Source: Gammaproteobacteria bacterium (GTDB taxonomy: Bacteria; Pseudomonadota; Gammaproteobacteria; Ga0077554; Ga007554). From it: a DNA stretch of 64,000 nucleotides. A model generated the notes under the pieces. That model was not told the DNA's origin. It saw nothing but the letters and a program-made list of their open reading frames with translations, and did not search any database. This document shows positions 18,891 to 28,889 of this stretch, in pieces; the first letter of the stretch is position 1, and each line of letters opens with the position of its first letter. Location: assembly GCA_021731145.1 (NCBI GenBank), contig JAKFXX010000006.1:124001-188000 (forward strand). Reading direction: 5' to 3'. The position numbers and the translations under genes are program-made.

Positions 18891-20779
18891 AGCGGTTTTT
18901 GATGGTGCTGTGGTTATTTTCCGCCGGTGTCGCTATGCCGGTGACGGTGGTGGCGGACGCTTCCTCGCAAGGGTTTTTAGGGGCGATTTCTTCTTTCGGC
19001 GAGCGTCTGGGCGTGAAAAAGCCGGATGAAAAGTTTCTGGAGGCGGATCGGGCCTTCGTCCTGTCGGTGAATGCAGTCAATGCCACCACCGTGAGCGCGC
19101 GGTGGGACGTTGCCGAGGGTTATTATCTCTATAAAAATAAATTCTCGTTTGTGCTGAAAGACGGTGCGGGTGTCAGTCTCGGCACGTTTACCGCTCCCCC
19201 CGGTGAATTCAAGGCCGACCCCAACTTCGGCCAGGTTGAGGTCTATCACAAGCCGCTGACCATCACTTTGCCTGTAACACGCACCTCCACCTCGCCCGCC
19301 GACATCAATCTGGAGCTGCATTATCAGGGCTGCGCCGACGCCGGTTTTTGTTACCCACCAATCACCAAGGTTATCGCGTTAACGTTGCCGGGCGGTAGCG
19401 CGCCGTTTGCCGCTGCGCCACTTGCCGCAGCCAATGATGATGTCCCGGAGCAAGACCGCTACGCCCAGTCCCTGGCGAGCGGCAACACGGCGCTCACCCT
19501 GCTCAGCTTCTTCGGTATTGGTCTGCTGCTGGCCTTCACCCCGTGCATGTTCCCCATGATCCCTATCCTGTCCAGCATCATCGTAGGGCAGGGCAGGGCG
19601 CTCACTACACGCCGTGCCTTCACGTTGTCGTTGTCTTACGTGCTTGCCATGGCGATGACCTACACGGCTGTGGGTGTTATTACCGGCTTGTTCGGCGGGA
19701 ATCTCCAGGCGGTGTTTCAGAATCCCTGGATACTCGGCGGCTTTGCTGCCGTGTTTGTACTTCTGTCGCTGTCCATGTTCGGCTTCTATGAGCTGCAACT
19801 CCCCAGCCGCTTGCAAAGCAAACTGACCGAGATGAGCAACAAGCAGCGTGGCGGCAGCCATACGGGAGTGGCCGTGATGGGCTTTTTGTCTGCGCTGATT
19901 GTCGGCCCCTGCATCGCCGCACCGCTGGCGGGCGCCCTGATTTATATCGGCCAGAGCGGCGACGCCGTGCTGGGCGGGTCCGCCTTGTTTGCCCTGAGTC
20001 TCGGCATGGGTGGGCCGCTGCTGGTCATCGGTGCTTCTGCGGGCAAGTTGTTGCCCAAAGCCGGGGACTGGATGAACGCCATCAAGGCGGTGTTTGGCGT
20101 GCTGTTGCTGGCAGTGGCCGTGTCGATGCTGGAACGCATTCTGCCGCCGCAGATCACCATGGCGCTGTGGGCGGTGCTGCTCATTATTTCGGCGGTGTAC
20201 ATGGGCGCCCTGGAGCGGCAGTCCCCGGAGGCCGGCGGCTGGAGCAAGCTGTGGAAGGGCGTGGGGCTGGTGTTGCTGATCTGTGGCGGTCTGGTCATGC
20301 TCGGTGCGGCGAGCGGTGGCAAGGATGTATTCCAGCCGTTGCGCGGTGTGCAATTCGCCTCTGGGGGGCTGTCCGCCGCCGAAGCGCCCTCGATGCCGTT
20401 CAAAACCATCAAAGGGCTGGCCGGACTGAACCGGGAAATTGATCTGGCGCGTGCCTCCGGCAAGCCCGTCATGCTCGATTTTTATGCGGACTGGTGTGTC
20501 TCCTGCAAGGAAATGGAGAAATACACCTTCTCTGACGCGGGTGTTCAGCAGGCGCTGGTCGGTGTGGTGTTGTTGCAGGCCGATGTCACCGCTAATGACG
20601 CCGAAGATCAGGCATTGCTCAAGCACTTTGGCATCTTCGGTCCGCCGTCCATCATGTTTTTTAATTTCGGTGGCACAGAGCAGCGCGACCGCCGCGTAGT
20701 GGGTTTTTTAAAGGCCGAAAATTTTCAGGCGCATGTGACAGCGACGCTTGGAAAGAAACAAGGGACGCGTGAATTATGA
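18887..20779 (+). CDS. dsbD: Thiol:disulfide interchange protein DsbD
   Basis: DsbD carries electrons from cytosolic thioredoxin across the inner membrane to periplasmic reductases. The 630-residue protein has a signal peptide, a periplasmic alpha domain (cysteines in CADAGFCYPP, about residue 150), eight hydrophobic segments with the redox cysteines in FTPCMFPMIP and GPCIAAPLAG, and a C-terminal thioredoxin-like domain with WCVSCKEME. All three cysteine pairs are present. The next gene, a TlpA-like reductase, overlaps by 4 nt and is a likely electron acceptor. Confidence 0.95.
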   Translation: MKRFLMVLWLFSAGVAMPVTVVADASSQGFLGAISSFGERLGVKKPDEKFLEADRAFVLSVNAVNATTVSARWDVAEGYYLYKNKFSFVLKDGAGVSLGTFTAPPGEFKADPNFGQVEVYHKPLTITLPVTRTSTSPADINLELHYQGCADAGFCYPPITKVIALTLPGGSAPFAAAPLAAANDDVPEQDRYAQSLASGNTALTLLSFFGIGLLLAFTPCMFPMIPILSSIIVGQGRALTTRRAFTLSLSYVLAMAMTYTAVGVITGLFGGNLQAVFQNPWILGGFAAVFVLLSLSMFGFYELQLPSRLQSKLTEMSNKQRGGSHTGVAVMGFLSALIVGPCIAAPLAGALIYIGQSGDAVLGGSALFALSLGMGGPLLVIGASAGKLLPKAGDWMNAIKAVFGVLLLAVAVSMLERILPPQITMALWAVLLIISAVYMGALERQSPEAGGWSKLWKGVGLVLLICGGLVMLGAASGGKDVFQPLRGVQFASGGLSAAEAPSMPFKTIKGLAGLNREIDLARASGKPVMLDFYADWCVSCKEMEKYTFSDAGVQQALVGVVLLQADVTANDAEDQALLKHFGIFGPPSIMFFNFGGTEQRDRRVVGFLKAENFQAHVTATLGKKQGTREL

Positions 20780-21357
20780 AAAAATCCGGGCTGATACTGG
20801 CCGTGCTGTTGTTTTTTGGGTTTGGCGCTGTAGCCAGCAAGTATTTTTTCGCCGGGTTGCAGGAAGTGGCGCCTGCCAATGCGGCGGAAAAGCGTGTCGC
20901 GCCTGCGCCTATGGCCGCGCCTGTACAGGAAGCAGGCCCGATGCGCCCGGCGTTTGCTCTGCCGGACATGGAGGGCATATCGCGCAATATCAGCGCCTGG
21001 GACGGCAAGGTGCTGGTGGTCAACTTCTGGGCCACCTGGTGTGGGCCGTGCCGCCGCGAGATGCCTGCTTTTATTGAGTTGCAGAAGAAGTATGGCCCGC
21101 AGGGCCTGCAATTTGTGGGTGTGGCCTTTGACGACGTTGAGACGATCCAGGCGTTCATGAAAACGTCCAGGATGAAGATCAATTACCCCGTGCTGGTGGG
21201 AGAGGATGACGCAATGCTCATCGCCGAACGCTACGGGAATACGATGGGGGCGTTGCCCTATACCGTCGTCATTGACCGTAAGGGCAGAGTCATTTATGGT
21301 CAGATCGGTGAGATGTCCCGCCAGCTTGCCGAGGAGACTATCAAGCCTCTGCTATGA
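20776..21357 (+). CDS. TlpA/ResA-family periplasmic thiol-disulfide oxidoreductase
   Basis: The 193-residue protein has an N-terminal membrane anchor (SGLILAVLLFFGFGAVASKY) and a thioredoxin domain with NFWATWCGPCRREMPAF. Such proteins keep cysteines reduced, for example in apocytochrome c, and receive electrons from DsbD, which is encoded immediately upstream. The window also encodes c-type cytochromes (53.9-56 kb). The precise substrate cannot be read from the sequence. Confidence 0.9.
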   Translation: MKKSGLILAVLLFFGFGAVASKYFFAGLQEVAPANAAEKRVAPAPMAAPVQEAGPMRPAFALPDMEGISRNISAWDGKVLVVNFWATWCGPCRREMPAFIELQKKYGPQGLQFVGVAFDDVETIQAFMKTSRMKINYPVLVGEDDAMLIAERYGNTMGALPYTVVIDRKGRVIYGQIGEMSRQLAEETIKPLL

Positions 21358-21521
21358 GCATTTAGTGCCGATCTGCGTCGAAATACAGTCTATTTCATTT
21401 GATCTGGACAAAATGCTCACCGCCATGCACAATTCACCTCTCAGGATAATATAAATAAAGCTTAAAAAACATGCGCAAATAAACGAGCGTGTGTTGCTTG
21501 CTGTTTTTGGAGGGGGCGAAG

Positions 21522-21971
21522 ATGGCGGTGGTACTGGTTCTGCATGGACCGAACCTCAATCTGTTGGGCGCTCGTGAGCCTGAACATTATGGACAGGTAA
21601 CGCTGGGCGCGATCAACGCGCGCCTGCAAGAGCTTGCCCAGGCGGCAGGGCACACCCTGGTCTGTTTTCAGAGTAACGCCGAGCACATGCTGGTGGAGCG
21701 AATACACGCGGCCCAGCAAGAGTCCGTAGCGTTCATTATCATCAATCCTGCTGCTTTCACGCATACCAGTGTTGCGCTGCGCGACGCATTGAGCGCGGTG
21801 CACATCCCGTTTATTGAGGTGCATTTGTCCAATGTACACGCGCGGGAGGCGTTTCGTCATCACTCTTACTTCTCGGATCTTGCTGCCGGGGTGATCTGCG
21901 GTTTCGGGCCGCAAAGCTATGAGCTGGCGCTGCAGGCCGCCTTGGCGCGTCTTGACACACATACACATTAA
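21522..21971 (+). CDS. aroQ: Type II 3-dehydroquinate dehydratase
   Basis: AroQ catalyses the third step of the shikimate pathway. The 149-residue protein has [19 protein letters not shown], the histidine-containing [18 protein letters not shown] and [17 protein letters not shown]. The ATG at 21522 follows a strong GGAGGGGG ribosome site; the longer open frame from 21489 lacks support. It precedes accB by 13 nt, the usual aroQ-accB-accC order. Confidence 0.96.
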   Translation: MAVVLVLHGPNLNLLGAREPEHYGQVTLGAINARLQELAQAAGHTLVCFQSNAEHMLVERIHAAQQESVAFIIINPAAFTHTSVALRDALSAVHIPFIEVHLSNVHAREAFRHHSYFSDLAAGVICGFGPQSYELALQAALARLDTHTH

Positions 21972-21984
21972 ATTTGGGTAAATT

Positions 21985-22431
21985 ATGGATATACGCAAAG
22001 TCAAAAAATTAATTGAATTGCTTGAAGAGTCCGGCATTGCGGAGCTTGAGATCCGGGAGGGAGAGGAGTCGGTGCGCATCAGCCGTTATGGCCAATCGCC
22101 CGCGCCGGTGATGATGCAGGCCCACGCAGCCCCTGCCGTGGCTGCCCTGTCCGCCGCCGCCCCAATCCCAGCGCCAGAGGCCGCGGCCACCGCGCCAGGC
22201 CATGCCGTAACATCACCCATGGTGGGCACCTTTTACCGATCCCCCTCTCCCGGCAGCAAAGTCTTCGTCGAAGTGGGCCAGCGTGTCAATGTTGGCGATA
22301 TCCTGTGCATCATTGAGGCGATGAAGATGCTCAACCAGATCGAGTCCGACAAGGCCGGCGTGGTGACCGCCATCCTGGTGGAAAATGGCGAACCTGTCGA
22401 ATACGGCGAACCGCTGTTTGTCATTGAGTAG
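21985..22431 (+). CDS. accB: Biotin carboxyl carrier protein of acetyl-CoA carboxylase
   Basis: The 148-residue carrier has an N-terminal helical region ([20 protein letters not shown]), an alanine/proline-rich linker (about 45-75), and a C-terminal lipoyl-like domain whose biotin site is [12 protein letters not shown]. It works with AccC, encoded 57 nt downstream, in the first step of fatty acid synthesis. Confidence 0.98.
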   Translation: MDIRKVKKLIELLEESGIAELEIREGEESVRISRYGQSPAPVMMQAHAAPAVAALSAAAPIPAPEAAATAPGHAVTSPMVGTFYRSPSPGSKVFVEVGQRVNVGDILCIIEAMKMLNQIESDKAGVVTAILVENGEPVEYGEPLFVIE

Positions 22432-22488
22432 GGGCGGATTTAAAGCCCGCCTGATCTGACTCCCTTCATCCTACAGTGAGCCTGATGA

Positions 22489-23829
22489 ATGCTTGAAAAA
22501 ATCGTTATTGCCAATCGCGGTGAAATCGCCTTGCGCATCCTGCGCGCGTGCCGTGAACTGGGCATCAAAACCGTGGCGGTGCATTCCTCGGCGGACCGTG
22601 ACCTGAAGCATGTGCTGCTGGCCGACGAATCAGTGTGCATTGGTCCGGCACCCGTCGCCCAGAGCTACTTGAACATTCCTGCGCTGATCAGTGCGGCGGA
22701 AGTCACCGATGCGGTGGCCATCCATCCCGGTTATGGTTTCCTCTCCGAAAATGCCGATTTTGCCGAGCGCGTGGAACAGAGCGGTTTTATCTTCATCGGT
22801 CCGCGGCCGGAGACGATACGCCTGATGGGCGACAAAATCTCCGCCATCACCACCATGAAAAAGGCCGGTGTGCCGTGTGTGCCTGGCTCCGGAGGGCCGC
22901 TTGAGGAGGATGAGCAGGAGATCCGCGTGATGGCGCGTGACATCGGCTATCCCGTCATCATCAAGGCGGCGGGCGGCGGCGGTGGGCGCGGCATGCGCGT
23001 GGTGCATAGCGAGGCTGCGCTGTTGCAGGCCGTTTCCCTGACGCGAACCGAGGCCGCCAATGCCTTTGGAAATGCCACTGTGTATATGGAAAAGTTCCTG
23101 GAAAACCCGCGCCATATCGAGTTTCAGGTGTTGGCCGACCAGCACGGTAACGTAATTCATCTTGGCGAGCGCGATTGCTCCACGCAGCGCCGCCACCAGA
23201 AGGTGATCGAAGAGGCTCCGGCGCCTGGTCTTTCCGACAAGCTGCGCAAGAACATGGGCGAGATCTGCGTCAAGGCCTGCAAGAAAATCGGTTATCGCGG
23301 TGCGGGCACGTTCGAGTTTTTGTATGAGAATGAACGCTTTTACTTCATCGAGATGAATACCCGCGTCCAGGTGGAGCACCCGATCACGGAGATGGTCACC
23401 GGCGTGGATATCGTCAAGGAACAGTTGCGCATTGCTGCCGGCGAGCCGTTGCCATATCAGCAAAAAGACATTGTTTTGCGCGGCCACGCCATAGAGTGCC
23501 GCATCAATGCCGAAGACCCGGCCACCTTCATGCCGTCGCCAGGCATGATCACCCGCTACCATGCGCCGGGTGGCCCTGGCGTGCGTGTCGACTCGCACAT
23601 CTATTCCGGTTACAAGGTGCCGCCCAATTATGATTCGATGATCGGCAAGCTGATCGCGCATGGCGATACCCGCGAATCCGCCCTGGCGCGCATGCGCACC
23701 GCGCTCAGCGAGATCATTGTGGAAGGCATCAACACCAACATTCCACTGCACCGCGACATTCTCAAAGATGCGGCCTTCATTGCAGGCGGTACGAACATCC
23801 ATTACCTGGAAAAGAAGCTGGGCTTGTAA
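22489..23829 (+). CDS. accC: Biotin carboxylase subunit of acetyl-CoA carboxylase
   Basis: The 446-residue AccC carboxylates biotin on AccB with ATP and bicarbonate. Typical parts are [20 protein letters not shown], the glycine-rich [34 protein letters not shown] and [20 protein letters not shown]. Length and motifs are normal. prmA follows after 58 nt. Confidence 0.98.
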   Translation: MLEKIVIANRGEIALRILRACRELGIKTVAVHSSADRDLKHVLLADESVCIGPAPVAQSYLNIPALISAAEVTDAVAIHPGYGFLSENADFAERVEQSGFIFIGPRPETIRLMGDKISAITTMKKAGVPCVPGSGGPLEEDEQEIRVMARDIGYPVIIKAAGGGGGRGMRVVHSEAALLQAVSLTRTEAANAFGNATVYMEKFLENPRHIEFQVLADQHGNVIHLGERDCSTQRRHQKVIEEAPAPGLSDKLRKNMGEICVKACKKIGYRGAGTFEFLYENERFYFIEMNTRVQVEHPITEMVTGVDIVKEQLRIAAGEPLPYQQKDIVLRGHAIECRINAEDPATFMPSPGMITRYHAPGGPGVRVDSHIYSGYKVPPNYDSMIGKLIAHGDTRESALARMRTALSEIIVEGINTNIPLHRDILKDAAFIAGGTNIHYLEKKLGL

Positions 23830-23887
23830 ATGCAGGTACAAACAGATACAAATTTCTTGCCCCTCGTGTCTTGCTGCTGTCTTTGAC

Positions 23888-24787
23888 ATGCCCTGGCTAC
23901 AACTCAAGCTCAACGCCGCTCCCGATACTGCCCAGCACCTCGCCGATCTGCTGAGCGAGGCGGGCGCCAGTGCCGTAACCCTGCAGGATGGCGCGGATCA
24001 ACCGCTTTATGAGCCGCCGCCGGGAGTTACCCCATTATGGACGCAAACCAGTGTGACCGGCCTGTTCGAGGCAGATGCCGATCTTGACGCTGTGCTTGAG
24101 TATCTGCGTGCCGCGCTGGGTCAGGACGAGCCGCCCTTACACCGCATCTCCCCGCTGGAAGACAAAGACTGGGAGCGCGAATGGATGGACAACTTTCACC
24201 CGATGCGCTTTGGTGACCGGTTGTGGATCTGCCCAAGCTGGCGCTCGCCCCCCGAGCCAGATGCAGTGAACGTGCTGCTCGATCCGGGGCTGGCGTTTGG
24301 CACCGGCACGCATCCTACTACTGCGTTGTGCCTGGAATGGCTGGATCAGCACGATATTGCGGGCAAGGATGTTATCGACTACGGTTGCGGTTCGGGCATC
24401 CTCGCCGTTGCTGCGGCAAAGCTCGGTGCTCGCCGGGTGTGGGCGGTCGACTATGATCCCCAGGCGCTGTTGGCCACCACCCTCAACGCCGAAAAGAATG
24501 CCGTAGACGCAGTTATCACTACGGTACTCCCCAAGGATTTGGCCGCGAATTTGCCCGGTGAGCCGATTGACCTGCTCATCGCCAACATCCTGGCCAAACC
24601 CCTGATTGACCTTGCGCCCCTCTTCGCAGAGCTGGTGCGGCCTGGAGGTAGTATTGTGCTGTCTGGTATCCTCGATAGCCAGTCGGATGACGTGGCCGGG
24701 CATTACCAGCCCTGGTTTGATATGGCCCCGAGGGTTGAGCGTGAGGAGTGGATACGGCTGTCTGGTATAAGGATCTGCCGGACTTAG
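23888..24787 (+). CDS. prmA: Ribosomal protein L11 methyltransferase
   Basis: PrmA trimethylates ribosomal protein L11 using S-adenosylmethionine. The 299-residue protein begins MPWLQLKLNAAPDTAQHL and has the SAM loop VIDYGCGSGILAVAAAKLG, GLAFGTGTHPTTALCL and NILAKPLIDLAPLFA. The frame is open upstream to 23660 inside accC, but 23888 gives the family start. It is a regular neighbour of accC. Confidence 0.95.
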   Translation: MPWLQLKLNAAPDTAQHLADLLSEAGASAVTLQDGADQPLYEPPPGVTPLWTQTSVTGLFEADADLDAVLEYLRAALGQDEPPLHRISPLEDKDWEREWMDNFHPMRFGDRLWICPSWRSPPEPDAVNVLLDPGLAFGTGTHPTTALCLEWLDQHDIAGKDVIDYGCGSGILAVAAAKLGARRVWAVDYDPQALLATTLNAEKNAVDAVITTVLPKDLAANLPGEPIDLLIANILAKPLIDLAPLFAELVRPGGSIVLSGILDSQSDDVAGHYQPWFDMAPRVEREEWIRLSGIRICRT

Positions 24788-24807
24788 GATGAAAGGATGC
24801 CGCCGCC

Positions 24808-25602
24808 ATGTATGCACGCTGTCCCCACTGTAGCACCATCTTCAGGGTAACCGCCCCGCAACTTTCCGCCGCGCAAGGGTGGGTGCGGTGCGGGCAGTGC
24901 CGTAGCGCATTTGATGCGTTGGGCAGCCTTGCCGATCAGGCGGAAGGGTTCGCGCCCGTGGCTGTCCCAGCGCCGGATACTCCTGTTGGTAGCACAATCT
25001 CCGCTGCCCCCATGGAAATAGAATGCGGGGCAGATGTGGCGCCGCCCGCCGAAGAGGTTTTTGATCTCGTCAACGCGCCGCCCATTAACATGTATGAGCA
25101 TGCCGTGGAGCCGGAAACCGTCCGGCACGGCTGGGCAGGCACGCTGGCCTGGACGGCGGTAAATCTGTTCCTGATCATTCTGTTGGTGGCGCAGTATGTC
25201 TATTTCACCCGTGACGATCTCGTCCGTTATCCCGAGCTGCGGCCAAGTCTGGAGACGATGTGCGGGGTGATGGGCTGCGAAATTCCCCTGATGCGCGATG
25301 TCAAGCGTATCAGTCTGGTGAACCGCGAGCTGCGCAGCCATCCGGGCGTGACAAATGCGCTCCTGGTGAAGGCGACACTGATCAATAATGCCCCCTTCCC
25401 GCAGCCTTATCCGGTGCTGCAATTGAGCCTCTCCAATGCTACCGGTCAGATTGTGGCGGCGCGCCGTTTTCAGCCGGTCGACTATCTTGGAAAAGCCGTT
25501 AATCTCAAAGAGGGCATGGCGCCGCAACAGCCTGTTGAAGTGGTGCTGGAGCTCGTCGATCCCGGCCAAAACGCGATCAGTTTTGAATTTGAATTTCTAT
25601 AG
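24808..25602 (+). CDS. Zinc-ribbon and DUF3426 membrane protein
   Basis: The 264-residue protein starts with an MJ0042-type zinc ribbon, CPHCSTIFRVTAPQL followed by RCGQCRSAFDAL. It then has a low-complexity region, a single membrane helix (about 112-132, WTAVNLFLIILLVAQYVYF) and a DUF3426 domain with LLVKATLINNAPFPQPYPVL. Genes of this family commonly follow prmA in beta- and gammaproteobacteria. The function is unknown. Confidence 0.88.
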   Translation: MYARCPHCSTIFRVTAPQLSAAQGWVRCGQCRSAFDALGSLADQAEGFAPVAVPAPDTPVGSTISAAPMEIECGADVAPPAEEVFDLVNAPPINMYEHAVEPETVRHGWAGTLAWTAVNLFLIILLVAQYVYFTRDDLVRYPELRPSLETMCGVMGCEIPLMRDVKRISLVNRELRSHPGVTNALLVKATLINNAPFPQPYPVLQLSLSNATGQIVAARRFQPVDYLGKAVNLKEGMAPQQPVEVVLELVDPGQNAISFEFEFL

Positions 25603-25654
25603 GCTCATCAGCAAAATCCGTGGATCAACCACATACAACGTGAAACTTAACGCC

Positions 25655-25963
25655 ATGTCCTATTACCGTCACCATGTCTTTTTCTGTACCAACAAACGCG
25701 AAGACGGCAGCGCCTGCTGCCAGGATTTCGATGCCCAGGCCATGCGCGATCATGCCAAGGCGCGCGTCAAGGCGCTGGGCCTCAACGGCGAGGGCGCGGT
25801 GCGCATCAACAACGCCGGCTGTCTGGACCGCTGCTCCGAGGGGCCGGTGATGGTCGTCTACCCGGAAGGCGTGTGGTACACCTATGTGGATCAGGCCGAC
25901 ATTGACGAGATCGTCGAAGAACACCTGCGTCATGGCCGCGTGGTTGAGCGCTTGAAAATCTAG
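25655..25963 (+). CDS. Thioredoxin-like [2Fe-2S] ferredoxin-domain protein
   Basis: This 102-residue protein is a paralogue of the one at 5605-5967. Likely cluster cysteines are Cys11 and Cys21 or Cys22 in the N-terminal loop (CTNKREDGSACC) and Cys56 and Cys60 (CLDRC), with the shared YPEGVWYTYV and EEHLRHGRVVERL endings. The ATG at 25655 follows CTTAACGCC, a weak ribosome site. It is one base before an ABC transporter gene and likely co-transcribed with it. Its partner is unknown. Confidence 0.88.
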   Translation: MSYYRHHVFFCTNKREDGSACCQDFDAQAMRDHAKARVKALGLNGEGAVRINNAGCLDRCSEGPVMVVYPEGVWYTYVDQADIDEIVEEHLRHGRVVERLKI

Positions 25964-25964
25964 A

Positions 25965-26888
25965 ATGACATCGGATTTGGTCGTAGAGGCGCGTGGCCTG
26001 ATCAAATACTACGGCGCGCAACCCGCCGTCGATGGTATCGACATCGAAGTCCATCGCGGTGAGTGCTTTGGCCTGCTTGGACCCAATGGCGCGGGTAAGA
26101 CCACTACCTTGCGTATGCTGATGGGCGCCACGCCGCCCAGCGCGGGCAGCCTTGACGTGCTGGGCTATCCCATACCACAGCAGGCGCGCAGGATGCGCGA
26201 GCGGCTCGGCGTAGTGCCGCAGCAGGACAATCTCGACCCCGATTTCACCGTACTGGAAAATCTCATCACCTACGCCAGCTACTTTGGCTTGCGTGGCCCC
26301 GAACTTGACAGGCGCATCGCCGGTTTGCTGGCTTTTGCGTCGCTGGAGACCAAGGCCGGTGCCGGCATCGCCACCTTGTCCGGCGGGATGAAGCGGCGCC
26401 TCACCCTGGCGCGGGCGCTCATCAACGACCCTGAGCTGCTGATTCTCGACGAGCCGACCACCGGCCTCGACCCGCAGGCCCGCCAGCTCATCTGGCAGCG
26501 CCTGCGCGCCCTGCTTGGGCAGGGCAAGACCCTGATCCTCACCACGCATTACATGGAAGAGGCCGAGCGCCTCTGCGACCGCCTGATGATCATTGATAAC
26601 GGCCATGTCCTGGTCACCGGCAGCCCCGCCGAGCTGGTCAGGCAGCATATCGAGCCGCATGTGGTGGAGATCCATGGCCGTGGCGTGGAGGAGTGGTATG
26701 ACACGATAGGCGGCCCCCTCGTCCAGCGTGGCGAGCGCTCCGGTGAGACAGTGTTTTGCTATGTCAATGACGAACGTCCCTTGCTGTATGCCCTCGGTCA
26801 GCGGCCCGATCTGCACTTCATGCACCGCCGCGCCAATCTGGAGGATGTGTTCATCAAGCTGACCGGCAAGGAGTTGCGCGAAGGATGA
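25965..26888 (+). CDS. ABC transporter ATP-binding protein, NodI/DrrA type
   Basis: The 307-residue ATPase has Walker A GLLGPNGAGKTTTLRML, signature TLSGGMKRRLTLARALINDP, Walker B LLILDEPTTGLDP and switch histidine LTTHYMEEAE. The C-terminal extension after residue 225 is usual in NodI-type exporters. It pairs with the permease that overlaps its end by 4 nt. Substrates for this class include lipids, polysaccharides and drugs; nothing here decides between them, and NodI is used only as a family label. Confidence 0.92.
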   Translation: MTSDLVVEARGLIKYYGAQPAVDGIDIEVHRGECFGLLGPNGAGKTTTLRMLMGATPPSAGSLDVLGYPIPQQARRMRERLGVVPQQDNLDPDFTVLENLITYASYFGLRGPELDRRIAGLLAFASLETKAGAGIATLSGGMKRRLTLARALINDPELLILDEPTTGLDPQARQLIWQRLRALLGQGKTLILTTHYMEEAERLCDRLMIIDNGHVLVTGSPAELVRQHIEPHVVEIHGRGVEEWYDTIGGPLVQRGERSGETVFCYVNDERPLLYALGQRPDLHFMHRRANLEDVFIKLTGKELREG

Positions 26889-27661
26889 ACTTTTCCTTGC
26901 CGATTATCAGTCTGCGCTGGCTCCCCGTCTGGCGCCGCAACCTGCGCGTCTGGCGCAAGCTCTCCGGCCCCGCCCTGATCGGCAACTTCGGCGAGCCGCT
27001 GCTGTATTTGCTCGCGCTGGGCTATGGTCTGGGCGGTTTCGTTGGCGAGGTGAAGGGCTTGTCCTACATCGTATTTCTCGCATCCGGCATCATCTGTGCC
27101 AGCGCCATGAACACCGCCACCTTCGAGGGGCTATATTCCGCCTATACCCGCATGACTGTGCAGAATACCTGGGGCGGCATGCTGGCCGCCCCGCTGGACA
27201 TTGATGACATCGTGCTGGGTGAAGTTGTCTGGACGGCCACCAAGAGCCTCATCAGCGCAATCCCGATCCTGATCGTGGCGGCGGTGCTGGGAGCAGTGCA
27301 TGGCTGGGGCGCACTGTGGGTGCTGCCGGTAGTGTTCGTCACCGGCCTGTGTTTTGGCGCCATGGCGCTGGTGGTCACCGCGCTGGCCAAGAGCTATGAC
27401 TTTTTTATCTACTATTTTACGCTGGTCATCACCCCCCTGTTTCTGGTGAGCGGCGTATTTTTTCCGCTGGAGGGCGTGCCGCAGGCCGTGCAAATAGGCG
27501 CGCAACTGCTGCCGTTGTTCCATGCGGTGGAGATCGTGCGCCCCCTGATGACTGGGCAACCGCTGCATGACCCGGTGTTTCACCTGCTGGTGCCGCTACT
27601 CTATGCGGGCGCGGCATTCTGGCTCGCCACGGTGTTGCTGCGGCGCAGACTGCTATCGTGA
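26885..27661 (+). CDS. ABC transporter permease, NodJ/ABC-2 type
   Basis: The 258-residue membrane protein has about six hydrophobic segments and the ABC-2 features RNLRVWRKLSGPALIGNFGE and LFLVSGVFFPLEGVPQAVQ. It completes the exporter with the ATPase encoded immediately upstream (overlap ATGA). NodJ is a family label only; no nodulation genes are nearby. Confidence 0.9.
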   Translation: MNFSLPIISLRWLPVWRRNLRVWRKLSGPALIGNFGEPLLYLLALGYGLGGFVGEVKGLSYIVFLASGIICASAMNTATFEGLYSAYTRMTVQNTWGGMLAAPLDIDDIVLGEVVWTATKSLISAIPILIVAAVLGAVHGWGALWVLPVVFVTGLCFGAMALVVTALAKSYDFFIYYFTLVITPLFLVSGVFFPLEGVPQAVQIGAQLLPLFHAVEIVRPLMTGQPLHDPVFHLLVPLLYAGAAFWLATVLLRRRLLS

Positions 27662-27709
27662 AGTTACTGTTGCGGTGCAGCCGGATCTGCGTGATGATTA
27701 AATCACCCT

Positions 27710-27737
27710 TGTATCTTTTCGCTCCCTCATGTAACAT
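27710..27737 (+). promoter_or_regulatory. Candidate promoter of rplM-rpsI
   Basis: TTGTAT and TAACAT are spaced by 16 nt and end 36 nt before the rplM start. The -35 box is weak, and this is a by-eye call. Confidence 0.4.
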
Positions 27738-27773
27738 TCTCGCCCTTTACGCAGTTTTTTGGAGCGAAGCACA

Positions 27774-28202
27774 ATGAAAACCTTTAGCGCAAACCCAACG
27801 ACCGTCCGGCGCGACTGGTATGTTGTGGACGCCTCCGGCAAAACCCTGGGCCGTCTTGCCACCGAAATCGCGCGCCGCCTGCGCGGCAAGCACAAACCTG
27901 AGTACACACCGCACGTCGACACCGGCGATTACATCGTGGTGGTAAACGCCGCCAAGCTGCACTTCACCGGCAACAAGCTCGCGGACAAGATGTACCACAA
28001 GCACACCGGCTTCATCGGCAACCTGAAGACCATCTCCCTCGGCAAGCTGATGGCCAAAGCGCCGGAGCGTGTCATCGAGACCGCCGTAAAGGGTATGCTG
28101 CCCAAGAATCCGCTGGGCCGCGCCATGTACCGCAAGCTCAAGGTATACGGTGGCGCCGAGCATCAGCACGCTGCGCAGCAGCCCAAGCCTTTGGATATCT
28201 GA
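27774..28202 (+). CDS. rplM: 50S ribosomal protein L13
   Basis: The 142-residue L13 begins [20 protein letters not shown] and has [40 protein letters not shown] and [30 protein letters not shown] upstream contains the ribosome site. A start at 27759 is less likely. It forms the conserved rplM-rpsI operon. Confidence 0.98.
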   Translation: MKTFSANPTTVRRDWYVVDASGKTLGRLATEIARRLRGKHKPEYTPHVDTGDYIVVVNAAKLHFTGNKLADKMYHKHTGFIGNLKTISLGKLMAKAPERVIETAVKGMLPKNPLGRAMYRKLKVYGGAEHQHAAQQPKPLDI

Positions 28203-28230
28203 TAGCAATTACTTTTAGCAGGAACTGCAT

Positions 28231-28623
28231 ATGGCACAAACACAGCATTATGGAACAGGTCGCCGCAAAAGCTCCGCAGCACGGGTTTACGTCCGGTCCG
28301 GCACAGGCAAGATCACCATCAACAGCCGCACGATCGAAGACTACTTCGGCCGTGAAACCGCACGCATGCTGGTGCGTCAGCCGCTAGAGAGCGTCAAGCT
28401 GGTCGACGCCGTTGATGTCAACGTCACCGTCTCCGGCGGCGGCAACACCGGCCAAGCCGGCGCCATCAGCCATGGTATCGCCCGCGCACTGCTGGGTTTT
28501 GATGAAACCTTGCGCCCCACGCTGCGTAAAGGCGGCTTCCTTACCCGTGATGCGCGTGAGGTCGAGCGTAAGAAGATTGGTCTGCGCAAAGCCCGTAAGC
28601 GTCCTCAGTTCTCCAAGCGCTAA
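28231..28623 (+). CDS. rpsI: 30S ribosomal protein S9
   Basis: The 130-residue S9 starts [20 protein letters not shown], contains [20 protein letters not shown] and ends with the conserved [11 protein letters not shown] tail that reaches the P-site tRNA. It follows rplM by 28 nt. Confidence 0.98.
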   Translation: MAQTQHYGTGRRKSSAARVYVRSGTGKITINSRTIEDYFGRETARMLVRQPLESVKLVDAVDVNVTVSGGGNTGQAGAISHGIARALLGFDETLRPTLRKGGFLTRDAREVERKKIGLRKARKRPQFSKR

Positions 28624-28642
28624 TATTTACCCCGTTCGCTTT

Positions 28643-28683
28643 CACCCATTGCTTCTCTGCCCATGCGGCAGAGGAGGTGGGTG
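28643..28683 (+). terminator. Hairpin after rpsI (possible terminator)
   Basis: CACCCA/TGGGTG outer arms and CTTCTCTGCC/GGCAGAGGAG inner arms form a long stem with loop CATGC 20 nt after the rpsI stop. No run of T follows, so Rho-independent termination is uncertain. Confidence 0.45.
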
Positions 28684-28724
28684 GGGGCGATGCGGTGTTT
28701 CCTCAAGTTTTCTCCTGTCTGAAT

Positions 28725-28798
28725 TGGGGGATCGTCTAGCGGTAGGACGGCGGACTCTGACTCCGTCAACCTAGGTTCGAATCCTAGTCCCCCAGCCA
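28725..28798 (+). tRNA. tRNA-Gln, anticodon CUG
   Basis: The sequence folds with acceptor TGGGGGA/TCCCCCA, D arm TCGTCTAGCGGTAGGA, anticodon arm GCGGA-CTCTGAC-TCCGT (anticodon CTG, reading CAG) and T arm CCTAGGTTCGAATCCTAG. The discriminator is G at 28795 and CCA is encoded at 28796-28798. Confidence 0.97.
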
Positions 28799-28850
28799 TT
28801 TCTATGTTTTTTCCTGTTGTCCACTGTAGGGTGCGCCATGCCCATGAAGG

Positions 28851-28889
28851 GCACATTGTCCCCTTGTATGCTTCACGGGGACAATGTGC
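28851..28889. repeat. Intergenic hairpin in a TGTAGGGTG-type repeat
   Basis: TGTAGGGTGCGCC (28825-28837) leads into GCACATTGTCCCC (28851-28863) and its exact complement GGGGACAATGTGC (28877-28889). This 13-bp perfect stem resembles the other TAGGGTG palindromes in the window. Confidence 0.6.
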